From Paenibacillus sp. Root52 (GTDB taxonomy: Bacteria; Bacillota; Bacilli; Paenibacillales; Paenibacillaceae), in the NCBI RefSeq assembly GCF_001426865.1, contig NZ_LMFO01000032.1:17168-81167 (forward strand): 64,000 bases of DNA. The letters are read 5' to 3'. Under the pieces are notes generated by a model, which saw only the letters and a program-made list of their open reading frames with translations, was not told where the DNA came from and did not search any database. The position numbers and the translations under genes are program-made. Every line of letters begins with the position of its first letter. The first letter of the stretch is position 1. Positions 53,008 to 61,275 of the stretch are shown in pieces.

Positions 53008-53262
53008 ATGAGACCAATTATTGAATTTTGTGCTAACAATATGCATTTTGGCACCGATGAAATCATGGATCAACTGGAGGAGAATCCAGATTATGATGTG
53101 ATTGAATACGGCTGCCTCAGCAATTGTGGCCAATGTTACATGACTCCTTTTGCACTGGTGAATGGCGAATTAGTCATTACCGACAAGGTCGAAGATCTGT
53201 ACAATGCCATCTTAGCCAAAATTGCTGAAGCCGATGCTTGGAGTGAGCTGGATCTCGATTAA
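53008..53262 (+). CDS. yuzB: YuzB-like protein (DUF1450)
   Basis: An 84-residue protein with RPIIEFCANNMHFGTDE and CLSNCGQCYMTPFALVNGE. The Cys pattern (one early, then CxxxCxxC) could bind metal or a cluster. The family is conserved across Bacillales with no proven function. It starts divergently from the nfu-like gene and its stop shares four bases (TTAA) with the stop of the convergent yutJ. Confidence 0.9.
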   Translation: MRPIIEFCANNMHFGTDEIMDQLEENPDYDVIEYGCLSNCGQCYMTPFALVNGELVITDKVEDLYNAILAKIAEADAWSELDLD

Positions 53263-54320
53263 CCGAGATGACGCTTGGACATCCAGAGCACACCGCTTTT
53301 CAAAATACGAGGCACACGTCCCATCATGGACGTTTTGCCCATCAGCCCAAAACCAGCCTTCTTACCGAGCGCACCTAACGTGCCGCGAAGCTTAAGAGGG
53401 TGTGGATTGGGCTTTTCACCTTTCCAAAGGGCATGCTGAATATGAGCGATCTGTTCACCCTGTACTTCTGCTGCTTGACCGCTTGGAGCGTAAGGTACGC
53501 TAGCGCAGTCACCAACAACATAGACATCTGTATATTCAGGAATTTGATAATATTCGTTAAGAACAACACGGCCTTGGGGGTCTTTAGTGACATCCAAGTC
53601 TTGTACAACTTTGACCGGCTGGATTCCTGCAGTCCATACTACGGCGTCCGTCAAAATTTCTTCATCCCGATTATAAATTCCATCTGCTTCAAGACGGGAA
53701 ATGGCAATATGTCCACGGGTCTCGACCTGATGTTCGCCAAACCATTCATGAACATATGCAGATAGACGTTGTGGGAAGGCGGACAATACACGTTCACCAC
53801 GGTCGAGGATGCTGATATTCAGATCGGGTCTGCTCTCACGAAGCTCTGCGGCTATCTCTACACCACTTAGACCGCCACCAACGATGTGTACTTGTCCATA
53901 AGCTTTTACTTCGCTGAGACGAAGATACGTTTCTCTTGTTTTGCTGAAGCTCTGAATGGTGCAGCTAAATTCCTCTGCTCCTGGTGTGTTATGGAAACGG
54001 TCGGTACAACCTAAACCAATCACCAGTTTGTCATATTCCAAAGGGTCTTGGCCTTCAAATTCAATCTGACGCTGTTCCAGATCAATCGCCGTTACTTCTC
54101 CATAACGGTACGTAACTTTTTCGTGAACTGGAAATTGGATGCGCAGGTCGTAATCGGATACGGTGCCTGCTGCGAGTGCGTAATATTCAGTCTTTAGTCC
54201 TTGAAAAGGGCTGCGATCCACCAATACGATTTGTGTGTCTGCTGGAATTTTACCTTCAAGAAGTTCTTTGATAATCGTGAGGCCACCATAACCGCCTCCG
54301 AGAACGACGAAATTTTTCAT
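53259..54320 (-). CDS. yutJ: NADH dehydrogenase-like flavoprotein (YutJ)
   Basis: A 353-residue FAD/NAD(P)-dependent oxidoreductase. The FAD loop is VVLGGGYGGLTIIKEL, the NAD loop HIVGGGLSGVEIAAEL, and the second FAD contact is VVGDCAS. It resembles type II NADH dehydrogenases that pass electrons to menaquinone at the membrane. ATG 54320 follows AGAAAGGAAG. The gene converges on yuzB with overlapping stop codons. Confidence 0.9.
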   Translation of the reverse strand: MKNFVVLGGGYGGLTIIKELLEGKIPADTQIVLVDRSPFQGLKTEYYALAAGTVSDYDLRIQFPVHEKVTYRYGEVTAIDLEQRQIEFEGQDPLEYDKLVIGLGCTDRFHNTPGAEEFSCTIQSFSKTRETYLRLSEVKAYGQVHIVGGGLSGVEIAAELRESRPDLNISILDRGERVLSAFPQRLSAYVHEWFGEHQVETRGHIAISRLEADGIYNRDEEILTDAVVWTAGIQPVKVVQDLDVTKDPQGRVVLNEYYQIPEYTDVYVVGDCASVPYAPSGQAAEVQGEQIAHIQHALWKGEKPNPHPLKLRGTLGALGKKAGFGLMGKTSMMGRVPRILKSGVLWMSKRHLG

Positions 54321-54369
54321 GACTCGGCTTCCTTTCTGCATCAGTCCCGTTAAGCGGGGCTGCAACCTG

Positions 54370-54408
54370 TGGAGCAGCTATGCTTCCATAGCTGCTCCAT
54401 TGTTTTTA
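54370..54408 (+). other. Perfect 13-bp hairpin upstream of yutJ
   Basis: TGGAGCAGCTATG pairs exactly with CATAGCTGCTCCA around CTTC, followed by TTGTTTTTA on the plus strand. No plus-strand gene ends here, so as a terminator it is out of place. The remaining sequence to 54618 shows no gene. Confidence 0.5.
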
Positions 54409-54618
54409 TTTTGATAATTAGAAAATATGCATTTCAAATTACAGATATCGTGCAGCACGATTGTACCGTGGGTACAACCCTGGAGATTACTTCAGGAATG
54501 GAGATATAGTCGAAAATGCTGACCTAGACAACGAATTGTTGGGAAGAAGCAGCCGAGCTATATCCTACCTGAATGCGATTCAATGCTTGGATTTGGCTGA
54601 GAAAAGTAAAATGAGATA

Positions 54619-55725
54619 TTACTCGTATACTTGAATTTCATTATAGAATGTATCACGTTCAACAGGGATGCGCCCAGCACCCTTAACTAACCAGATCAGC
54701 TCTTTACGAGTTAATCCCTCTGGTGTGAGTGCACCTGCAGCATGGCTGATCTTCTCGCGTACAATTGTACCGTGAACATCGGAAGCACCGAAGCTGAGAG
54801 CCACTTGTGTTAATTGTGGACCAATATTAATGAAGTACGCTTTAACATGGTCGATGTTATCGAGCATCAGACGGCTGATCGCAATGGTCTTGAGGTCTTC
54901 GTAAGCAGAGTTACGACGCATGATGCTTGCGCTTTTGCTCTTAGGCTGCATGGAGAGCGGGATAAACACCATAAAACCATTTGTCTCATCTTGAAGCTCA
55001 CGAATTTGAACCATGTGATTCACACGATCCTCGTAGGATTCAATGGATCCGTACAGCATGGTCGTATGAGTACGCATGCCTAGGTTATGAGCAGTGCGGT
55101 GTACTTCGAGATAGCGATCAACATTGGCTTTGTCTACACGCATTTTTTTGCGATACTCATCAGACAGAATTTCCGCGCCGCCACCAGTCAGTGATTTCAG
55201 ACCTGCTTTTTGCAGCTCTTGCAGAACTTCCTTAATGCTCAGACCACTGATGCGAGTGAAGAAATCGATCTCTGCAGCTGTGTAAGCTTTTAGCGTGACA
55301 TCCGGATATTTTTCGTTTAAAGCACGCAAAGAGTCGACATAATATTGAAAAGGAACATGATTATTATGCCCGCCTACGATATGAAACTCACGTACGCCTG
55401 GATGAATATGTTCTTCCACATAATCAATCATTTCCTGACCGGACAACGTATAAGAGCCTTCTTCACCTTGGTCTTTACGGAAATTACAGAATGCGCAGCG
55501 AGCTTCGCATACGTTGGTGAAATAAAGGCTCATGTTCTCGATGAAATATACTTTCTTACCGTTCTTCCGCAGGTTGGCTTCGTTAGCCAGTTGACCCAGC
55601 GTGAGCAAGTCATCTGTCTCATACAGATAGACACCGTCTTCCACGCTCAATCTTACGCCATTTTGAACCTTCTCGACGATCTCGGCCATTCTTTTGTCTG
55701 TAAATGGTGTAACTAATGTAGACAT
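54619..55725 (-). CDS. mqnE: Aminofutalosine synthase
   Basis: A 368-residue radical-SAM enzyme of the futalosine route to menaquinone, joining SAM with a chorismate-derived enol ether. The cluster motif CEARCAFC (about residues 73-80) is followed by FHIVGGHNNHVPFQYY, LTGGGAEIL and FHIVGGHNNHVPF, all typical of MqnE/MqnC. Use of this route rather than menFDHCEB fits Paenibacillus. ATG 55725 follows AGGAGGAATAAC. No other mqn gene is adjacent. Confidence 0.9.
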   Translation of the reverse strand: MSTLVTPFTDKRMAEIVEKVQNGVRLSVEDGVYLYETDDLLTLGQLANEANLRKNGKKVYFIENMSLYFTNVCEARCAFCNFRKDQGEEGSYTLSGQEMIDYVEEHIHPGVREFHIVGGHNNHVPFQYYVDSLRALNEKYPDVTLKAYTAAEIDFFTRISGLSIKEVLQELQKAGLKSLTGGGAEILSDEYRKKMRVDKANVDRYLEVHRTAHNLGMRTHTTMLYGSIESYEDRVNHMVQIRELQDETNGFMVFIPLSMQPKSKSASIMRRNSAYEDLKTIAISRLMLDNIDHVKAYFINIGPQLTQVALSFGASDVHGTIVREKISHAAGALTPEGLTRKELIWLVKGAGRIPVERDTFYNEIQVYE

Positions 55726-55893
55726 TTGTTATTCCTCCTGTTCTTAACCGGATTAAGTAGTATAGGACTGTTTGCAGGGCTACATCAGTATAATGAAGCT
55801 TGAAACCACTAACTGGATGGATGCAAAAGCTCACATAGAAAAAACGCGGTCAACTACCGCCTTCTATTGTTAAACTAACTCTTATTTACCCGG

Positions 55894-55909
55894 TGCAGCA
55901 TATGCTGCA
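55894..55909. promoter_or_regulatory. 16-bp perfect palindrome
   Basis: TGCAGCATATGCTGCA reads the same on both strands. It lies about 170 bases upstream of mqnE and could be a protein-binding site. No promoter match is close enough to assign it. Confidence 0.3.
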
Positions 55910-55947
55910 TTGTGCAATGACTTATTTGTTCGAGAAAAAGGAGTCTA

Positions 55948-56028
55948 ATGACTCTATATGCATTGGGGACTGCGTTGCAGTCTCGAAATGTGAAAAAAAT
56001 TACAACTCCAATTATGACCATCATCTGA
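55948..56028 (+). CDS. Doubtful 26-codon ORF
   Basis: An ATG four bases after AAAAAGGAG opens a 26-codon frame (MTLYALGTALQSRNVKKITT...). The ribosome binding site is good, but nothing else supports it. The rest of the 55726-56156 gap shows no gene. Confidence 0.18.
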   Translation: MTLYALGTALQSRNVKKITTPIMTII

Positions 56029-56156
56029 ATAAGTCATGACAAAATATCGACATTTCAGAGCGACCACCTATCCATTATAAACCTCGTGTCCCGGGGGTTC
56101 AATACACTGGGAAGAAAAAGGAGTTCAGGAGGAACGCGGAAACGGGCAAACTTCAC

Positions 56157-56185
56157 TTGAGGCCCTTGACGGGGTGGAGTATAAT
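56157..56185 (+). promoter_or_regulatory. Promoter of the erpA-like gene
   Basis: TTGAGG (56157-56162) and TATAAT (56180-56185) are exactly 17 bases apart. Confidence 0.65.
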
Positions 56186-56208
56186 TTAGGAAGAGTTAAT
56201 GTAAAGTT

Positions 56209-56252
56209 GTTCAAAAAGTTCGCTTACGATTACGAAGGATGTCTTTTTGAAC
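56209..56252 (+). repeat. Short copy (B) of the GTTCAAAAAG-ended repeat in the erpA-like leader
   Basis: GTTCAAAAAG (56209-56218) and CTTTTTGAAC (56243-56252) are perfect 10-bp inverted ends. The centre GATTACGAAGGATG is identical to part of the 203-bp element at 26688. It lies between the promoter and the ribosome binding site of the next gene, so it forms a hairpin in that mRNA. Confidence 0.6.
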
Positions 56253-56285
56253 ATGATTATATATGAAAAAGGAGAGTGACCTGGC

Positions 56286-56642
56286 ATGATTAACATCAGC
56301 GAAACGGCTGCTGACCGATTGAAAGAAATGCTTGCACAGCAAGAGACACCTGGCATGTTCCTGCGTCTTGGCGTAGCACCGGGGGGTTGTACCGGATTTT
56401 CGTACGCCATGGGCTTTGACGATAAAGAATCCGATGAGGATCTCTATATGGATATTCAGGATATGAAGGTTGTCGTGGAGAAAGAGAACCTGAAATATTT
56501 GAATGGTCTCGAAATTGATTTTGAAGAGTCTGGCATGACCGGCGGATTTACCATTCATAACCCGAATGCAGTAGCAACATGTGGCTGTGGATCTTCTTTC
56601 CGTACACGTGAAGAAGCGGGCGTACCGGATAAAGATTGCTAA
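56286..56642 (+). CDS. A-type iron-sulfur carrier (ErpA/HesB family)
   Basis: A 118-residue HesB/IscA-type protein. The three cluster-binding Cys are in GGCTGF (about residue 38) and CGCGSSF (about 98-100). It carries Fe-S clusters from scaffold to target enzymes. It corresponds to YutM of Bacillus, which also lies near yutJ and yutI. The ATG follows AAGGAGAGTG. The leader contains the hairpin repeat at 56209. Confidence 0.93.
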   Translation: MINISETAADRLKEMLAQQETPGMFLRLGVAPGGCTGFSYAMGFDDKESDEDLYMDIQDMKVVVEKENLKYLNGLEIDFEESGMTGGFTIHNPNAVATCGCGSSFRTREEAGVPDKDC

Positions 56643-56658
56643 GATTTAGCTAGATCAT

Positions 56659-56699
56659 ACCTCTATGGCGTAGTTCAACTGCGCCATGGAGGTTTTTTT
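56659..56699 (+). terminator. Terminator of the erpA-like gene
   Basis: ACCTC-ATGGCG pairs with CGCCAT-GAGGT and is followed by seven T. Confidence 0.85.
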
Positions 56700-56705
56700 G
56701 TGTGC

Positions 56706-56734
56706 AAAAAAAACGATGCCCCTTAGGACATCGA
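56706..56734 (-). terminator. Terminator of the 105-aa gene
   Basis: On the minus strand CGATGTCC pairs with GGGCATCG around TAAG, followed by eight T. Confidence 0.82.
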
Positions 56735-56753
56735 TATACGTACACTAATTTTT

Positions 56754-57071
56754 TTACTCGCCAGAAACAGCATGCTCAAGTTCTTGGATAAAGAGTTCCT
56801 CGACAACCGCCTCGATATAGTCTTCATTCTCTTCAGCCGCCTCCAAAATATCTGATGAAAATAAAACGAAGGAAAAGTCTCCAACTGTAACCTCCCAGGT
56901 GTGAGGCGAAGTTTCTTCCCTGCGGTCAACCGTTGCTTGAGTACCTGTCTGAATTAATCGCTCAATCAAATGATTGAGGGTTGTATCTATCTTTTGAATA
57001 AGTGCTTCAGTGGAAATAGCGGAACGATTCGCCTGTCTTAATATCATGGCGACTTGATCTTCAAAGCTCAT
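56754..57071 (-). CDS. Hypothetical acidic protein (105 aa)
   Basis: I recognise no family. The 105-residue protein is soluble, with an N-terminal helical half (VAMILRQANRSAISTEALIQKIDTTLNHLIERL), a strand pair (TWEVTVGDFSFVLFSS) and an acidic helical end. The ATG follows GAAGGAGCTG and a strong terminator ends it, so it is a genuine monocistronic gene. Confidence 0.72.
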   Translation of the reverse strand: MSFEDQVAMILRQANRSAISTEALIQKIDTTLNHLIERLIQTGTQATVDRREETSPHTWEVTVGDFSFVLFSSDILEAAEENEDYIEAVVEELFIQELEHAVSGE

Positions 57072-57248
57072 ATCACTCAGCTCCTTCTCAACAAGCTGTT
57101 GCTCGACGTAGGTAAAGTTAATTAGTAATCACAGACACGTATATTCGACATACTAAAGACAATCCCTTCTTCTATATATAGAAAGCAATGCTTCGAGGAA
57201 GTGAGCAACGAACAATATTTTTCTGTTCAACTAATGAAATTTAAGGTG

Positions 57249-57281
57249 TTGACAAGATTAGTTGTAACAACTATAGTTACA
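57249..57281 (+). promoter_or_regulatory. Promoter with overlapping palindromes before the YwnB-like gene
   Basis: TTGACA (57249-57254) and TATAGT (57272-57277) are 17 bases apart. AGTTGTAACAACT (57260-57272) is a perfect palindrome in the spacer, and TGTAAC/GTTACA (57264-57281) an overlapping inverted repeat. The position suits a repressor site; the protein is not known. Confidence 0.65.
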
Positions 57282-57323
57282 TTATAAGTTTTAGGAAATC
57301 AACACATAGCCGAAGGAGAGATT

Positions 57324-57968
57324 ATGATGAAAATTGGAATTATCGGTGCAACGGGTAAAGCAGGAAGTGTAATTTTGAAAGAAGCAGTAGACAGAGGGCA
57401 TGAAGTCACAGCAATCGTTCGTAATGCAGCGAAAGTGGAAGATAAGTCCCTTAACGTTTTGGAAAAAGAAGTTTTTGATCTTACGGCAGAAGATATCAAA
57501 GGTTTTGACGTTATCGTTAACGCATTCGGCGCAGCTCCAGGCCAAGAACATCGCCATGTTGAAGCAGGACAAGCATTGATTAACATTTTGAAGGATGCGC
57601 TTAATACGCGCTTAATCGTTGTTGGTGGTGCAGGAAGTCTGTTCACAGACGAGTCCAAAACATTGCGTGTATTTGAATCCCCAGGTTTCCCTGATGCTTA
57701 CAAAGCAACAGCTACGAACCAAGGTAAAAACCTTGAGGATCTGCAAGCATCCTCTGGTATTCAATGGACATTCCTGAGCCCAGCTGGATTCTTCAACCCA
57801 GAAGGTGTTCGTACCGGTAAGTATCAAGCAGGCAATGATGTGATCATGGTGAACAGCGAAGGCAACAGCTACATTAGCTATGCAGACTATGCCATTGCGT
57901 TGGTAGATGAGATCGAGAATCCGCAACACAAAAACGAACGCTTTACTGTAGTTGGCGAAGCGAAGTAA
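57324..57968 (+). CDS. NAD(P)-binding oxidoreductase (YwnB-like)
   Basis: A 214-residue atypical SDR/NmrA-type protein. The nucleotide loop is IGIIGATGKAGSVI at the N-terminus; VNAFGAAPG, VVGGAGSLF and WTFLSPAGFF follow. Close relatives are small reductases, some induced by oxidative or electrophile stress. The catalytic YxxxK of classical SDRs is not evident, so it may be a sensor-type protein. The ATG (57324 or 57327) follows GAAGGAG. The strong promoter with palindromes suggests tight repression. Confidence 0.85.
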   Translation: MMKIGIIGATGKAGSVILKEAVDRGHEVTAIVRNAAKVEDKSLNVLEKEVFDLTAEDIKGFDVIVNAFGAAPGQEHRHVEAGQALINILKDALNTRLIVVGGAGSLFTDESKTLRVFESPGFPDAYKATATNQGKNLEDLQASSGIQWTFLSPAGFFNPEGVRTGKYQAGNDVIMVNSEGNSYISYADYAIALVDEIENPQHKNERFTVVGEAK

Positions 57969-57993
57969 TACGCTATAGTTATAGATTAAACAT

Positions 57994-58036
57994 AAAAAAC
58001 GGACGCTGATCTCCATAGATCGACGTCCGTTCTTTA
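57994..58036 (+). terminator. Terminator of the YwnB-like gene
   Basis: AACGGACG pairs with CGTCCGTT and encloses GATCT/AGATC, followed by CTTTAT. Confidence 0.8.
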
Positions 58037-58175
58037 TAGTATATAAGTGAATTTCAGGCGTGACGAAGCACCAGCTCGTACAATACGTTATAACAAATCC
58101 TTTTGTAGGATAGACAGAACCATGGTAAAATTACCCCATAAGTCGACAGCGTTCGAGTTTACTGAGGAGTTGTTT

Positions 58176-59999
58176 ATGAGATCCGAATCCACTACATTTT
58201 TCATGAAAGTAATGACTATATTTATAGCCATATCACTTTGCACCGCTTTTGTTTTCATCATTTATTTTCAGGATCTGAACCAATCCAAAGGTACGATCAG
58301 TATGGAAATATTACGAGACCAATCAGGAAACATGACCTTGTCCGATGTTAAAGTCAGCGAGCACTTTGAAGCTTTACCGAGCAACTATTCTAAGGTTGGC
58401 TACTCCCCGGTTCAATTATGGTTCAAAATAAAATTAAACCGGTATAATGGGGATGAAGTTAATTACCTCACGATAAACAACCCTCTTTTTGAAGATGTAA
58501 CGATATACCTCCCGACAAGTAACGATTACATACCAAAGCATTTTGGATACGCCTATAAGGGCAATTCCGATGAGATCAATTATGTCTACCCTGCAATTAA
58601 AATTCCATCTAATTTTGATCATAATCAATACATATACATGACAAGCAAATCTCTGTACGGACAAAACTTTGTTGTAGGGATCTTAAATGAGGATCTCTTT
58701 AGAAAGAATAGTATGATTAATGTCTGGGCTGGGGGCATCTTGGTCGGCATTGCTGTGGCCTTGTTTTTTTATAACTTATTCATGGGCGTAGCGATAAGAA
58801 ATAAAACATTTATCAAATCCTGCTTTTATGTATTCACAACTTTGTTGTGGAATGCAGTAATGACAGGGCTTGTGAACATTACCGGCTTTAAATACGCCTA
58901 CTGGCTTGCGGAATATTCGACGGGCATCGGTATATTCATGTCGCTTGCCATCGCGATTTTTATGAGAGCCATTTTTCAGACCCAAACCAGGTTCCCCAAG
59001 ATCGATTTTTGTTTGAAGCTGCTCATTGGTTTCTACCCCATCACGTTATTGCTGTTTCTTTTCGTCAGTAAAGAGTTGGGGGCATTTGGTGCAGGTGCGT
59101 CTACTTTGATGTACGTATTTTATTTTATTATTATGTTTAAAGGAATAAGGAACAAAACCATTCGTTCGCCGCATCTCATTACCGCATGGCTCTTATGTTT
59201 GGTGTCAGTACTCATATTTTATATGATGGTTCTGGGTATGTTGCCTCAAAGTTACATTATGAATTATTACTTATTTTTTCTTTCTTGTGTTTCGGCGATC
59301 GCTTTTGCTCTTTCGCTCGCAGAGATCATTAATGCTCTTAATGAAGAGAAGCACCGCAATCATGTTTTATATATAAATTCGGAGATTCAATCCAAGCAGT
59401 TTGAGCTTGCTTTTATACGCGCACAGATGGATCCACATTTTATTCACAATACCTTGAACGTGATCGAAGGCGTTATTGCTGAAAATCAAGAAAAAGCGGG
59501 AAACCTGGTCAACGATTTATCCCATTATCTAAGAAATATATTCGATTACAGTAATTCGGAAAGATATATTTCTATTGATGAGGAGCTGGATGCAGTCAAG
59601 TTTTATGTTCGCATTGAGCAAGCCAGATTCCCGAATAAAGTCATGGTCAATTATGAGATTGATCCAAATATTCAATTAAAAGTGCCACGTATGGTGATCC
59701 AACCATTGGTGGAAAATGCGATTAAACATGGTATACGTAAACGGAAAATCGCAGGTACAGTCACGATTAGGGTCAATGAGCTTGAACAGGGCTACTTCAT
59801 AGCGGTAGAAGATGACGGTGTTGGTATAGAAGAGGCGGACAAAGATAAACTGCTTGAATATTCGGCGGGTAAGGGCATAGGGCTTGCCAGTATAAACGCA
59901 CGGCTTGTGGCCGAGTATGGAACACAACTTCAAATCGTCAGTGAGAAGGGTAAAGGAACGGCGGTTCGTTTCATTATGCCCATTAAGGAGCAGACATGA
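58176..59999 (+). CDS. 7TM-DISM sensor histidine kinase
   Basis: A 607-residue membrane kinase. One N-terminal membrane segment is followed by an extracytoplasmic 7TMR-DISMED2-like domain (about 45-190), then seven membrane segments (about 200-400), and a cytoplasmic kinase of the LytS type. The H box is QMDPHFIHNTLN (His about 421), N box NAIKHG, G boxes VEDDGVGI and GKGIGLASINARL. ATG 58176 lies seven bases after GAGGAG; earlier in-frame Met codons lack a site. It overlaps the response regulator gene (ATGA) and probably senses a carbohydrate or envelope signal. Confidence 0.9.
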   Translation: MRSESTTFFMKVMTIFIAISLCTAFVFIIYFQDLNQSKGTISMEILRDQSGNMTLSDVKVSEHFEALPSNYSKVGYSPVQLWFKIKLNRYNGDEVNYLTINNPLFEDVTIYLPTSNDYIPKHFGYAYKGNSDEINYVYPAIKIPSNFDHNQYIYMTSKSLYGQNFVVGILNEDLFRKNSMINVWAGGILVGIAVALFFYNLFMGVAIRNKTFIKSCFYVFTTLLWNAVMTGLVNITGFKYAYWLAEYSTGIGIFMSLAIAIFMRAIFQTQTRFPKIDFCLKLLIGFYPITLLLFLFVSKELGAFGAGASTLMYVFYFIIMFKGIRNKTIRSPHLITAWLLCLVSVLIFYMMVLGMLPQSYIMNYYLFFLSCVSAIAFALSLAEIINALNEEKHRNHVLYINSEIQSKQFELAFIRAQMDPHFIHNTLNVIEGVIAENQEKAGNLVNDLSHYLRNIFDYSNSERYISIDEELDAVKFYVRIEQARFPNKVMVNYEIDPNIQLKVPRMVIQPLVENAIKHGIRKRKIAGTVTIRVNELEQGYFIAVEDDGVGIEEADKDKLLEYSAGKGIGLASINARLVAEYGTQLQIVSEKGKGTAVRFIMPIKEQT

Positions 60000-60925
60000 A
60001 GGTTATAATTATAGACGACGAATATTATGCGCTGCGGAACTTGAAAAGCAAGTTGGAGAAAATTGCTGGTGTCGAAGTGGTTGCAATGTATGAAGATCCT
60101 GCAATAGCCTTGGATGAGTTGAGCAACACACAGCCTGACCTAGCTTTTCTGGATATCGAAATGCCGGAGACTGATGGCATAACTTTGCTCGGGATGATGT
60201 TTAAAAAAAGACCAGATATGGATTTTGTTTTTACATCTGCTTATCATGCTTATGTGACCGAAACGCTTGAAACAAAAGCGTTGGATTTCCTTGTGAAGCC
60301 GGTGAAGTTCGAACAGCTTTATGTCACATTAGAAAAAATAAAGAAGATTAGAACCAAAAGTAGCATTGGACACAAAATTGAGGTCAAGTGCTTTGGTGAT
60401 TTTGCTGTATTCATTGACGGAAAAATGATCGATGAACATTGGAGAACTAAAAAAACAGAAGAGTTGTTCGCCTATTTGTTATGCATGAACGGCAAATCTG
60501 TGTCCAGAGAACGAATCATCAATGACTTATGGCCGGAGCTATCGATGGAAAAGGGTTATGCAAACTTATATACAACGCAATATTACTTAAAGAAGCGACT
60601 CAACACGTTTGGAATCCAACATGTGCTTAAGAGCAGACTAGGGAATATTAGTCTGAGCCTCGAAGACATGAAATTGGATTTGCTTGAGTTCGATCATTTC
60701 AGTGAACGTTACAATGAAGATAAGAGTAAAATGGAAATGCTTGAGCAAATGGTGGAGCTATATAGAGGCTTGTTACTTGAAAATAAGCCGTATTCATGGA
60801 CGTTAAGCATACAGCAGCCTTACGAGGTGAAGTTCGAAAACGCATTGAATAGCCTGATCCAGTTTTATAGCGAACGCGGCGATGAGAAAACAGCGGAGTA
60901 CTATGAAATGAAAAAAATGTTCTGA
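59996..60925 (+). CDS. Response regulator with SARP-type output
   Basis: A 309-residue protein. The receiver domain (1-115) has acidic residues D7/D8, phospho-acceptor D53 (AFLDIEMPETDG) and Lys in LVKPVK. After a short linker a winged-helix of the OmpR/SARP type follows (LFAYLLCMNGKSVSRERIINDLWPE), then a helical BTAD-like region to the end. It pairs with the upstream kinase, whose stop it overlaps by four bases. The targets are unknown. A receiver fused to a SARP output differs from the usual LytTR or AraC outputs paired with such kinases. Confidence 0.88.
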   Translation: MKVIIIDDEYYALRNLKSKLEKIAGVEVVAMYEDPAIALDELSNTQPDLAFLDIEMPETDGITLLGMMFKKRPDMDFVFTSAYHAYVTETLETKALDFLVKPVKFEQLYVTLEKIKKIRTKSSIGHKIEVKCFGDFAVFIDGKMIDEHWRTKKTEELFAYLLCMNGKSVSRERIINDLWPELSMEKGYANLYTTQYYLKKRLNTFGIQHVLKSRLGNISLSLEDMKLDLLEFDHFSERYNEDKSKMEMLEQMVELYRGLLLENKPYSWTLSIQQPYEVKFENALNSLIQFYSERGDEKTAEYYEMKKMF

Positions 60926-60930
60926 ACAAG

Positions 60931-60970
60931 AAATCGCCCGCAAGCTGAGAACAGGTGCGGGCGATTGTTG
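60931..60970 (+). terminator. Terminator of the two-component operon
   Basis: AATCGCCCGCA pairs perfectly with TGCGGGCGATT, though the following tract (GTTGTTG) has few T. Confidence 0.7.
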
Positions 60971-61106
60971 TGATGTAATTTGTTTTTACTATGCATTTAC
61001 TGGTATGAACAAGTTGTTCAATAGCGCTTCCATTAAATGATTCTACCCTGCCTCTCCAATAATCGACTCAACATGGATTGCAGAAGTAGCCCATGAGCAG
61101 CGACGT

Positions 61107-61240
61107 AGTGGAGGGGACGGAATCGATTCTGGAGAAGCGAAGCGCTCGCGTTTGTCCGCGGATTTTCCCCTTAAGAGGGGAATCCAAGAAATCCGGGGAC
61201 AACCAGCGATCGGAAGAACGATCCGTCCCCGGAACGACCA
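61107..61240. repeat. Complex multi-hairpin repeat
   Basis: An imperfect inverted repeat with arms like GGGGACGGA...TTGTCC-CGGATT. A central stem GGATT-CCCC/GGGG-AATCC lies at about 61170-61194, and CCGGGGAC.../GTCCCCGG encloses the core CGATCGGAAGAACGATCCGT (61207-61226). The core is shared with 9660-9679. There is no ORF. The rest of the 60971-61275 gap shows nothing else. Confidence 0.6.
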
Positions 61241-61275
61241 CGAAGCTGCTCCAACCCCTACTCTGCTCCCGTGGC

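Noticed and set aside
56166..56185. TTGACG and TATAAT as a promoter pair
   Set aside because: Only eight bases apart. TTGAGG at 56157 gives the correct 17-base spacing instead.
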